A stretch of DNA of 64,000 bases from Armatimonadota bacterium. GTDB taxonomy: Bacteria > Armatimonadota > Fimbriimonadia > Fimbriimonadales > Fimbriimonadaceae. Positions 41,401 to 48,831 of the stretch are shown here, piece by piece; the first letter of the stretch is position 1, and each line of letters begins with the position of its first letter. Location: positions 144,788 to 208,787 of the forward strand of contig JAFDWQ010000001.1 of assembly GCA_018268395.1 (NCBI GenBank). Direction: 5' to 3'. The translations under genes and the position numbers were made by a program. The notes beneath the pieces are model-generated. The model had not been told where the DNA came from and did not search any database. It worked only from the letters and a program-made list of their open reading frames with translations.

Positions 41401-43214
41401 GGCGACTCGGACCTGGCTCCCAGCCAAAGGCTCGTCATACCGCAGGGCCTCGGTGAAAACGCCGTGTTCGGCATCGTCGGAACGTAGACGACGCGGTCGA
41501 GTCCGCCCGACCCGTCCTGGATCGGAATGTAGCCCACGGTACACGCGGCCGATGGTTCCGGCATGCGGGACGACTGGAAGATCGCCCACTCCTTGGAGGT
41601 GTTGGCCTTGACGGCCCGGTCGACGTCGATGATCCAGACCCGTCCCGTCGTACCGAGAGTGCCGCTAGCGGCGTCCGTCACGAACGCCAGACTTTCATGG
41701 ATGACGACCGGATAGGGGCCGTTGGTCGTCGCGACCGTCGCGTTCGGCGGGGCGATGCTCGTGAGCGGCGGCCAGTTCCCCAGAACGCCTTGGGCCGCAC
41801 CGTCACAGTCAAGGTCGAAGATATGGACGGCCCCCGTGTCGTCGGTCACCCACACTTGGTCGGTCGGCCGGAAACCGGGCCTGTTCGGATTGGAAAGCAC
41901 CGTGTTGGCGGCTTCCACCACCGTCGGAGCGCTGACTTTGCCGCCCAGCGGAGGGCTGACCCAGACGAGGTCGCCGAGGACGCCGATCGGGTTCTCTAGG
42001 CCGTCGTCCGCGCTCCCGTCTCCGTCGATGTCCCGGTCCGGGCGGGCGTCATAAACGTAGACCCGGTTGCCCTTCGAGACCACGACCCGGCCCTTGTACA
42101 GCGCCGGCTGTTGTCCGACGTCGAAACTGCCGGAACCCGCCGGGTTGTCGGAAAACCGCCGCAACAACGGTGCGGTCAGGTCGACGCTCATCGAACCCGT
42201 ATGCCGCGAACCGCCGTCTTTACCCGTCCAAAGACCGCCTAACGAAACGATGTTGACGGCCAGCTTCGCTGCGGCGATGAACGCCGCGTCGCTCGGGACG
42301 CTGAAACCGTTGAACCCCCGGTTCAGGTTGAACTGGGCCGTGTTCGTGTCATAGCCCCTGTTCAGGTTCGCGGACATTCCTCGGCTCGTCAGGACCATGA
42401 AGCCCTGCCCGACTTTGCCGACGCTGATCGTGTTGCCCGCAGACGTACCTGCGACAGGTTGGAAGCTCGTCGAATCCGGCTCGATCCACTTCTCGAACAC
42501 TTCGATGTTGCCCATCGTCCCGTTGGGGACAGGGGTCGTCACGAGCTTGCTCCCTGCCGGCAGTTCGAGTTCCGCCATGGTCACTTCACCGAGCGACAAC
42601 GGGTTCGGGAACTGGAGGACCGGGTGGAACAGGTTCGCGTCGACCGCCGTGTTGGAGTTCACCCAACCGAACGAAAGCGGAGCCGGGTTGACGACATCGT
42701 TGACAAGGTTCGAATTGGTGTCCGCGACCAGATCGACCCAAAGGACGCCGCCCTGGTCGAGATACCGGCGCAGCTTCTCGCGCTCGGGCGCGTTGAGCTG
42801 AAGCGTCTGGTTCACGGTCAAAGACAGGACATTGAACTGGGCGAGGGCGCGGTCGTCGACCGAGTCCAGATTGACCTCCCAATACGGCGCCGAGTTCTTA
42901 TTGAGACGCGTGTTCACTGGCGGCGTCGAGACGTCCAGGGCAGCCCAGCGCGTCCGGACGTTCGACGTGAGGACGGTAGGGCCGAGCGGGTTCGAGAACG
43001 ACCACTTGGCCGGCTTCGTCGTCTGGTCTTGGTCCAGGTTCCCCCAAACGTGGGGCGCGGCGTTCTGTGCGACACCGTTGTACAGTTGTCCCGGAAGGAC
43101 CAAAACGCCGGCCTTGATCTGGACGCTGGCCTGGGCGTAGCTCAAGGGCTGCGCCGCAGCAAGGGTCGCGAAGGCGACGGACGAAAGCAAAGCGGACAGT
43201 CTGGTCAGTCTCAC
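38403..43214 (-). CDS. Giant secreted protein with NHL-like repeats, first of two PilY1-like proteins
   Basis: The GTG at 43214 overlaps the stop of the PilX-like gene (GTGA). From it the protein has 1603 residues and starts MRLTRLSALLSSVAFATLAAAQ, a signal peptide. The N-terminal ~200 residues contain RLDQ-type text LREKLRRYLDQGGVLWVDLV-like sequence resembling the DUF4159/GATase-like fold. A propeller-like block follows (~390-600; VVVSKGNRVYVYDARPD, VWVTDDTGAVHIFDLDCDG). Near residues ~1150-1330 are NHL-type blades: GYWVVDTGNNRVVRTDG and HTMIADSGNNRIVELVD. No anchor is visible. Translational coupling to the PilX-like pilin suggests that the two proteins act together outside the cell. Confidence 0.85.
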   Translation of the reverse strand: MRLTRLSALLSSVAFATLAAAQPLSYAQASVQIKAGVLVLPGQLYNGVAQNAAPHVWGNLDQDQTTKPAKWSFSNPLGPTVLTSNVRTRWAALDVSTPPVNTRLNKNSAPYWEVNLDSVDDRALAQFNVLSLTVNQTLQLNAPEREKLRRYLDQGGVLWVDLVADTNSNLVNDVVNPAPLSFGWVNSNTAVDANLFHPVLQFPNPLSLGEVTMAELELPAGSKLVTTPVPNGTMGNIEVFEKWIEPDSTSFQPVAGTSAGNTISVGKVGQGFMVLTSRGMSANLNRGYDTNTAQFNLNRGFNGFSVPSDAAFIAAAKLAVNIVSLGGLWTGKDGGSRHTGSMSVDLTAPLLRRFSDNPAGSGSFDVGQQPALYKGRVVVSKGNRVYVYDARPDRDIDGDGSADDGLENPIGVLGDLVWVSPPLGGKVSAPTVVEAANTVLSNPNRPGFRPTDQVWVTDDTGAVHIFDLDCDGAAQGVLGNWPPLTSIAPPNATVATTNGPYPVVIHESLAFVTDAASGTLGTTGRVWIIDVDRAVKANTSKEWAIFQSSRMPEPSAACTVGYIPIQDGSGGLDRVVYVPTMPNTAFSPRPCGMTSLWLGARSESPINRDYDASTQVLQVSTRASYNGLPILLVHGGATPLNSLGLKFTLLDSSGNPLPTNTVRTILGNASVSETTRGVLQLNGVVAAGFDLDGKQTAGTGDDIGWRIDYTIDWSQAGAGAFSPSYENYVRGNLEFPDDNRNLRQVIGSPVLGPNGNIYLATSFRGTANGGGGSYFTFKENRGPGNFSMVGRFELYDRLSFALNNTSGAADTITMRPVLTDNDTIVQLIGFLNQEMNTWQFTSGPVLRGDTVYLTASAIKPIFTGVKTGVTMAFKAETGPPTFEVQSTDSNFTIVQSDPAISVTKNAPEAYSVLQQGQFTVEPIGGSTRSRVVLNSLMNVTRGRIRDSINFSLPVIVRRGGQTDTLIEPEALSDNGRIIAGYAGGKWNPLVWYTCFNGFDPGAGPFVGGQTLFQGGASVLPSLILNNGFAPRGMVFAMDANISANDEFLQPNPDRPWTQQFVHFLGNNFNNVRVAPALKWPQFKGINDMDDLRIRILQAAIEEDGVSNISGGDDTLAVTGPNTLYAFSRSDILVVDAGRISRFDPAGNPIWITDQTVLGGRNTPTSGQGSVRQLSEPNRMYPAGGNGYWVVDTGNNRVVRTDGASREIRTIESFRVDPTYVPAGLPNQNGVAGLSAGEGRKLRRPKDVLSWETLVDGSVAGNNPFSNPQPLERWVHTMIADSGNNRIVELVDRYQLDPATGRYMGVVQYEDPVGSGKFVNALGVLNWHTPEEFTGRDYSYNSIARVVQDVGGVRHNVIAFGFGNVEPGKMSLGLDSNGLDPDRSSGYGGIVLYDGPNSAVIREFKRPAILAGTYLAENPPGSGSFSYSWPTVDQPERTQKLVGLSSVTLRYVDVAGALRLSAMVTDSTGVYELVQDNSGTWVVRWMMPIEAYTGMRHPRGAGPFTQAQLGDNPRGFRPTYAKRLDSGEVLLVNGYSGTLLSGATFQGEVVLVDGTFADGATQTEDPGYALNRRNLGFNRLSVKFELPPVQGARGVVAPVFAARQ

Positions 43215-46200
43215 GGGTTCACCTCGCCGAAATAAGCCAAGGTCGGGCTGACGGGCAGTCTCGGCATGGGGGGTAGCACCCATCCATATTCGTCCCGACG
43301 CACGGAGACGAAGGAGTTGCCCGACGGGTCCCAGACTCCCCCGGTGGCGAACACGGGGTCATGGACGACGGTCAAGTTCGGTAATGCGGGGACGATGTTC
43401 GGATCGAACCCCGACGTGTGCGACAGCGGGACGCGAAGGCCGGTCGATCCGATCTGCCTCGGGATCCAGCCCCACTTCATCATCCACTCGGCCTGAGCGT
43501 TGATCGGGGCCGGCATGTTCTCCGAGACGGAACCGACGAAGGAGATCTTGACGTCCAGCGGCTCGCCGAAGAACGGCACCGAAGGTGTGTTGCCGAAAAG
43601 GCTGAACCGCCTCTGGTTCGCTTCGTCGTTCGTCATGTTCGGGTACAGGCCGCCCGCGCTCCGGTCCATCCAGTTCGAACGGGTGTCCTGGGTGTTGGTG
43701 TTGAACCAGTTGCCCGGAATCACGAAGAAACTTCCCTGTTCGGCGTAGAGCGCCGCTTCGATGCGGACGTCGTGCGGTGCGACGGCGGTCCGGTTGGCCA
43801 GATAGTTCTTCATCGGGGCCCCTCCGACGCCGTTCATGCGGACTCGGAAGACGCTGGAGTCGTCGGCCCCGAGCCGGTAGTCGCCCAGATTGGCGTTCGG
43901 CGGGACGATCTGGCGGTTGACCAGATTGAACGCCGAAGTGACGACCGGGAATTCGACCGTCTCGAACTTCGGGTAGGAGTTCAACGTGGGGTTTCCGAGA
44001 CCGTAGACCGGGATGTTCCCGACGCCCGTGAAGTAGCCGGCCGCCGCGTTGAAGACTTCCGTCACTGCGCCGAACGTGACCGTCCTCGGGAAGAGGTAGG
44101 CGCCCCAACCGCCCGCAAGGGCATAGCTGTTCGGTGCCACGTCGAGCGAGACGAACGTCGGACCGTTGTCGTCGGCGCTGCTGGTCACCAAGAGGTTCGC
44201 AGAGAGCGGCGTGTTGCTACCGACCGACGCATAGTTCGTGGCGAACGGCCGCCAGGTCGTCGGGTTGTTCGGGTTGCCGCCGACCGACGCCGGGGTGTTC
44301 GGGTCCAAGAGGAACTGGGCTTCGAGCGTGATCGTCGGGTCTTCCAGTTTGAGTTCGAACGGGTTCGGCGTGTCCGCGACCAGGCTCTCGTTCTTCTCGT
44401 CCACGTTCTGTCCGGGGACGGGCGCAAAGAACATCGTCGGGTTCAAGACCGCGAAGTCCTTGGCCATCAGGGCGACGGCCGATCGCGACGGCCTCGTCAG
44501 CACGGCCCCGGTCTCGGTGACGACGCCTTTCGTCACGCTGCCCTCGACGTAGATCGAGCCCATCGAGACGACCGTGAGCTGTTGGTCGGTCGGGATGACG
44601 CCGCGGACCCGCAGATCGCCTTCGAAGAAGAGGACGCCGTTGAAAAGCTGTCCGTTGTTCCGGAACTCGTCGTCGCTCAGGCTTCCACCCGGCTGCGTCA
44701 CCAGTTGCGGGTTCTGGACGCTGTCCAGAACCATGGGCTGGAACTTGCCGCTACCGAGCGGGTACTCGACCGTCCGCACCCGGAACCGGGCTACGGAGTC
44801 GCCCGAGCTGCGGCCGTCCGGATTGCGCCAGTACGGCGACCGGCTGCGCGTGTCGCGCCGGACCTCGAAGCCGTCGGGGAGCAGTTTCAGGTACGAGGCG
44901 AGCGGGATGTAGTACGGCCCTTTCCAGCCTTGGGACGAGGCGTTGTTCGGGTTCAACCAGTCCGTCGGCAACGACTTGACCGCGCCTGAAATGATCCGTT
45001 CGTCCTCGCTCGAAGAGTTGCCGCGCTCGTTACTGTCGACATAGACGCCCGATCCGAGCCCGAACCGTCCGATGTTGCCACCGTTGACGATGCGGCCGCT
45101 GTCCCTCGTCATGTTGAGGAAGCGGTTCTGCTTGTTCTGCGGGTCGACGGTCAAGATCGATCCCGGATCCTTCCGAGGGATGCCCCGGGTGAACCCGTCG
45201 AGATCGGAGTTCCCACTCGCGTCGCGAAGGACGCTTCCGACCGTCGAGAACGCCGGCTGTTCGCTCTCCAGGCTTGGGCCTGCCAGTTGGATCGGAGTCT
45301 GGACGGTCGAGGTGTTCGGCCCGAAGTTCGAGCGCCACTGGTCGACGGCCCGGTCGTAATACGTCCGCGAAACGGACAGGAGCGACATCGTGTTCGCGGG
45401 CAGGATCTTGCCGGCGACGTTCCAAGACTCTCCGAAACTCGTGTTGACCGCAAGGTCGTGCTCGCCGAACAGCTTCAGGTCGGCGTTGCAGTACAGCGAA
45501 CCAAGGCCCGGAGCCGTCGTCCAAGCGTTCCCGCGGCCCGCGTTGGGCTCTGTGAACACGCGCCCCCAGAGTTGGCGGACGTTGACGGGGCGGACGTCGG
45601 TCGGATCGTTGTTGCCATAGGGCGCGCTGCCGTCGCCATAAAGGACGCCGACGCTGGCCTGGTCGAACGGCGTCGGGCGTCCGTTCTGCGGCGTTCCCGC
45701 GTCGGGCCATCCCAGCTCCGCGGGCCGGCCCAAGCGGTCCATGTTGTGGATGTAGCGGGCGCTCTCGAGCATGCCGAGCGACGCGAACGCCATCATCTTG
45801 CGCGTGTTGGTGAGCGTGTTGTCGACCGTCTTCATGTGGGCGATCGACGCCGTCTTGTCGGCCAAGCTCGCGTAGTTCGTGACCTTCACGTTCTCCGGAA
45901 GTTGAAGGCTGGGGTCGGTGCGCGAACCCGACCGGAGCTGCCCCGGCCGGCCCACGACCTCGATCACGAGGTAGCTGCGGGCCTTGCCCGGATCGCGGAG
46001 CTGGCCGTTCGGGTTGGCGAAAGCGTCATAGTCGAACGGCGCGTACCGCACGCGGACGAGGCTCCGGCCCCGGTCGAAGAACGCTCGGGCGTACGGGCCG
46101 TAACCGTCCGGGCCTCCCAGGTCGGGGACGTTCGCAAGGCGGGGGTCGTCGCTGAACGGCCGCGTTGGATCGGCCGCCCGCAGGTACAGCGAATCCGGAT

Positions 46201-46486
46201 CCCGACTGAAACCCTGAGCGTCGGCTTGGGGTGGCGTAGGGGCGGGCCTCCAGTCGGCTCCGAGCTGCGAGTAGCGCAACTGGTAGTGCGCATACTCGGC
46301 GCCCCCCTTTGCGAGTTCGGTCGCCAGGTTGCGCTGCCGTCCACGGGACGTGTCGGCGATGTTCCGGCTGATGATCCCGGCAAAAGCGAACCCTAGGATC
46401 ATCAGGATGCCCAGGATGATGATCGCCATCACCAGGGTCTGGCCCGACTGTCGTCTCATACTCGCGGCTCTCGTCTGTGAAGTCAT
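43211..46486 (-). CDS. PilX-like minor pilin of exceptional size
   Basis: From ATG 46486 the protein has 1091 residues. Its N-terminus (MRRQSGQTLVMAIIILGILM) carries the short basic leader and hydrophobic helix of PilX/PilX_N proteins, followed by the typical TELAKGGAEYAHYQLRY segment. The remaining ~1000 residues are soluble, beta-rich, and hold many Asn, Pro, Gly and aromatic residues (GVLFFEGDLRVRGVIPTDQ, VYVEGSVTKGV-like). PilX is normally about 170-200 residues. The stop overlaps the start of the 1603-aa gene, and the start overlaps the preceding pilin frame's end region by a few bases of spacing. It probably sits near the pilus tip. Confidence 0.82.
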   Translation of the reverse strand: MTSQTRAASMRRQSGQTLVMAIIILGILMILGFAFAGIISRNIADTSRGRQRNLATELAKGGAEYAHYQLRYSQLGADWRPAPTPPQADAQGFSRDPDSLYLRAADPTRPFSDDPRLANVPDLGGPDGYGPYARAFFDRGRSLVRVRYAPFDYDAFANPNGQLRDPGKARSYLVIEVVGRPGQLRSGSRTDPSLQLPENVKVTNYASLADKTASIAHMKTVDNTLTNTRKMMAFASLGMLESARYIHNMDRLGRPAELGWPDAGTPQNGRPTPFDQASVGVLYGDGSAPYGNNDPTDVRPVNVRQLWGRVFTEPNAGRGNAWTTAPGLGSLYCNADLKLFGEHDLAVNTSFGESWNVAGKILPANTMSLLSVSRTYYDRAVDQWRSNFGPNTSTVQTPIQLAGPSLESEQPAFSTVGSVLRDASGNSDLDGFTRGIPRKDPGSILTVDPQNKQNRFLNMTRDSGRIVNGGNIGRFGLGSGVYVDSNERGNSSSEDERIISGAVKSLPTDWLNPNNASSQGWKGPYYIPLASYLKLLPDGFEVRRDTRSRSPYWRNPDGRSSGDSVARFRVRTVEYPLGSGKFQPMVLDSVQNPQLVTQPGGSLSDDEFRNNGQLFNGVLFFEGDLRVRGVIPTDQQLTVVSMGSIYVEGSVTKGVVTETGAVLTRPSRSAVALMAKDFAVLNPTMFFAPVPGQNVDEKNESLVADTPNPFELKLEDPTITLEAQFLLDPNTPASVGGNPNNPTTWRPFATNYASVGSNTPLSANLLVTSSADDNGPTFVSLDVAPNSYALAGGWGAYLFPRTVTFGAVTEVFNAAAGYFTGVGNIPVYGLGNPTLNSYPKFETVEFPVVTSAFNLVNRQIVPPNANLGDYRLGADDSSVFRVRMNGVGGAPMKNYLANRTAVAPHDVRIEAALYAEQGSFFVIPGNWFNTNTQDTRSNWMDRSAGGLYPNMTNDEANQRRFSLFGNTPSVPFFGEPLDVKISFVGSVSENMPAPINAQAEWMMKWGWIPRQIGSTGLRVPLSHTSGFDPNIVPALPNLTVVHDPVFATGGVWDPSGNSFVSVRRDEYGWVLPPMPRLPVSPTLAYFGEVNP

Positions 46487-46499
46487 GGTCAAAAGGCTC

Positions 46500-48830
46500 T
46501 CAGCGCACAAAGTTTCGGACGGCCGCCGATCCCTTGACCGTGATCGAGGGCGGGTTCGGCAGGTTCTGGGTCTGCGGATAGTTGCGGATCGTCAGCGAGA
46601 CTTCCATCACCTGAGTCGAGTCGTAGTCGACGGCGATGACGTCGTTCGGCTCTGTGTATTGGAAGCGGTACGTCACGAAGATGTTCCCTGTCGGATGGAA
46701 CCCTGACGAGTCGGAGTAGCCGCTCGGGATCGGTTCGCCGAACCTAGAGTTCAACTCGACGTACCCGGCACGGAACTGCGGCTGGATCAGCGCCTGGACG
46801 GGCGTCTGCGGCACCGGCGTCAACGGGTCGTACGGGTTGCCGATGATCGACTGGCCCGCGAAGACCAGCGAGTAGTCGGGCTCGGGTTGGTCGACGTAGT
46901 TGATCAGGTACTGGTTCGGGCCTACGGGCCGCTGGCTCACGCGGGAGTAGCGGACGTACCGGCCGAAGTTCGGGCCGGGCCTCTGGTCCGGGCCGATCAC
47001 GGTCTCGCTGCCCGGCGTCACGAACGCGCGTCCGATCCCGCTGGCTGGATCGAGGACCGACGGCGTGCCGTCCGGTTGCGGACAGACCCGGAGGTCGATG
47101 AACCGTTTGACGTACTGGGCGCGGTCCAGGCCGGGCAACAGCGTCGGGAAGTCGTTCCACAGTTTGTTGAAGCGCCGGTTGACGGGTTGGAAGATCGGGT
47201 CCGTCCATACGCCCGTCCCCACGTCGGGGTCGTTGTTCGGCGTGTAGTCCTGCGCGGCGCCACCGTTGTAGGGGCTGACACGGACGCCCGTCCGAAGGTC
47301 GAACGGCTGTCCCGCGGCCGACTGCTGGCCCCAACTCGGCACGCGGTACTCGTAGGGCAACGTCTGGTCGGTGCCGACCTCGCGGGAATCGAAGCTGGAC
47401 AGAAGCTTGCCGTTCCGGGTGTCCGGTACCGCCGGAACGAAATTGAGCCGGGCGCCGACGTTGCCGTTCAGCGTCGCGGCGTTGACCGAGTCGGTGAACG
47501 CGAACGGGTAGACGTATCCGCCCGCGTTGACGTCCGGCCGAGGAAGGCGCCGGATGTCCAGGCAGCGCGTGACGTTGAAGATTTCGAGGCCGTCGTTCAT
47601 GTCGTCGGCCATGGTCGCCGGATCGTAGTAGAAGAGGCTGAAAACGTCGGCGCCACCGTTGTTCCACGTCCGGCCGACGATGTAGGCCGGGGTCGGGTCG
47701 TTGGGGTCCGAGCCCCACCGCGCCCTTTGGTCGCCGGCGCGGGCGCCGTTCGCGGCAAAGGTGGCGGGCCAAATGCTCGGCCACGTCCTTGTCAGGAGCG
47801 AGGACCACGCGCCGTACTGCGTCGTGAACGTCTCAGGGCCGACCTTCAGGGCATTGTTGGTCTCTTCGCCGGTCCGGACGGCGGTGGTGCCCGCCGCAGG
47901 TTCGCTGGTGACCCTCGTCGGTTGGAACCGCACGAGCGGGACGAGTTGCGGGACGTTGTTCACGTAGTACACGGCCCGAGTACGGCGGTCGTAGACGGCT
48001 TGGACCATGTCGTAGCGGCTGACTTCCGTGACGACCCTGGCTTTCTTCAGCCAGTTCAGGATCCGCAGGCCCTTGGCCTGGCCCTGAGCCGTCAGGCTTC
48101 CGTTCGCATAGTTGGCGTCGACTCCCGGAAGCAGCGTGAAGAAGGCGGGATCGTCGATGTCGTCGGCCTGGCCGTCGTTGTTCGCGTCCTGGAACAGGTC
48201 CGTGTTGACGACGTATTGCCCGTTCCTCCAGACCTTGACCTGGACTTCGGCCCGGTAGAGCACGTAGAGGTTGTCACGGGACGCGTTAAGGGACATGAGC
48301 AGGCCGTCATAAGGGTTGTTGTAGACCCCCGGCGCGACGGGTTGGCCGCCCGCACCGGTCGAAACCGGGCTGTGCAGGCCGACGAAGTACCGCGTCATCG
48401 ACATCCCGGAAGCGGCGGGAAAGTTCGGCTGCCCTTTGGGCGCCTGCAGCGTCGGGTCTTCCTTTCCCGTGTCCGGATTGATGAAGGCCCCGGACGGGCC
48501 GCGCGTCGGGTCGCCTTCGGAAGGCTTATAGGCGTCCAGCTTCGTGAACGGCAGGTCGGTGGCGACCGCCGTCCCGTCCTTGCCCGGCACGACGACGGTG
48601 CACGCGCCACGGCTGGCACTGTTATCGCGCACGGCGGCGGCGTTCTGCAGTTCGCGCTCGAGCCGGGCGATGAGCGACCGCGCCTTGTCCTGCGCGTCGG
48701 CGAACCCTTGAGCCGCCCGTGTCAGGTTGAAACCCTGGACCACAGGGATGAAGATGATCGCCATCAAGATCGCCGTGATCGCCAAGACGGTGATCAGCTC
48801 GATCAGCGTAAAGCCTTTTCGCCTTGCCAT
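46500..48830 (-). CDS. PilW-like minor pilin with very large ectodomain
   Basis: The prepilin leader MARRKG is cut before FTLIELITVLAITAIL, with Glu at mature position 5. The helix is followed by a coiled segment FADAQDKARSLIARLEREL typical of PilW/PulJ. The protein has 776 residues, while PilW/PulJ are 200-350. The large C-terminal domain is beta-rich with many Pro, Asn, Tyr and Asp residues, and I do not recognise a family. The start codon lies one base after the stop of the PilV-like gene. Confidence 0.85.
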   Translation of the reverse strand: MARRKGFTLIELITVLAITAILMAIIFIPVVQGFNLTRAAQGFADAQDKARSLIARLERELQNAAAVRDNSASRGACTVVVPGKDGTAVATDLPFTKLDAYKPSEGDPTRGPSGAFINPDTGKEDPTLQAPKGQPNFPAASGMSMTRYFVGLHSPVSTGAGGQPVAPGVYNNPYDGLLMSLNASRDNLYVLYRAEVQVKVWRNGQYVVNTDLFQDANNDGQADDIDDPAFFTLLPGVDANYANGSLTAQGQAKGLRILNWLKKARVVTEVSRYDMVQAVYDRRTRAVYYVNNVPQLVPLVRFQPTRVTSEPAAGTTAVRTGEETNNALKVGPETFTTQYGAWSSLLTRTWPSIWPATFAANGARAGDQRARWGSDPNDPTPAYIVGRTWNNGGADVFSLFYYDPATMADDMNDGLEIFNVTRCLDIRRLPRPDVNAGGYVYPFAFTDSVNAATLNGNVGARLNFVPAVPDTRNGKLLSSFDSREVGTDQTLPYEYRVPSWGQQSAAGQPFDLRTGVRVSPYNGGAAQDYTPNNDPDVGTGVWTDPIFQPVNRRFNKLWNDFPTLLPGLDRAQYVKRFIDLRVCPQPDGTPSVLDPASGIGRAFVTPGSETVIGPDQRPGPNFGRYVRYSRVSQRPVGPNQYLINYVDQPEPDYSLVFAGQSIIGNPYDPLTPVPQTPVQALIQPQFRAGYVELNSRFGEPIPSGYSDSSGFHPTGNIFVTYRFQYTEPNDVIAVDYDSTQVMEVSLTIRNYPQTQNLPNPPSITVKGSAAVRNFVR

Positions 48831-48831
48831 G

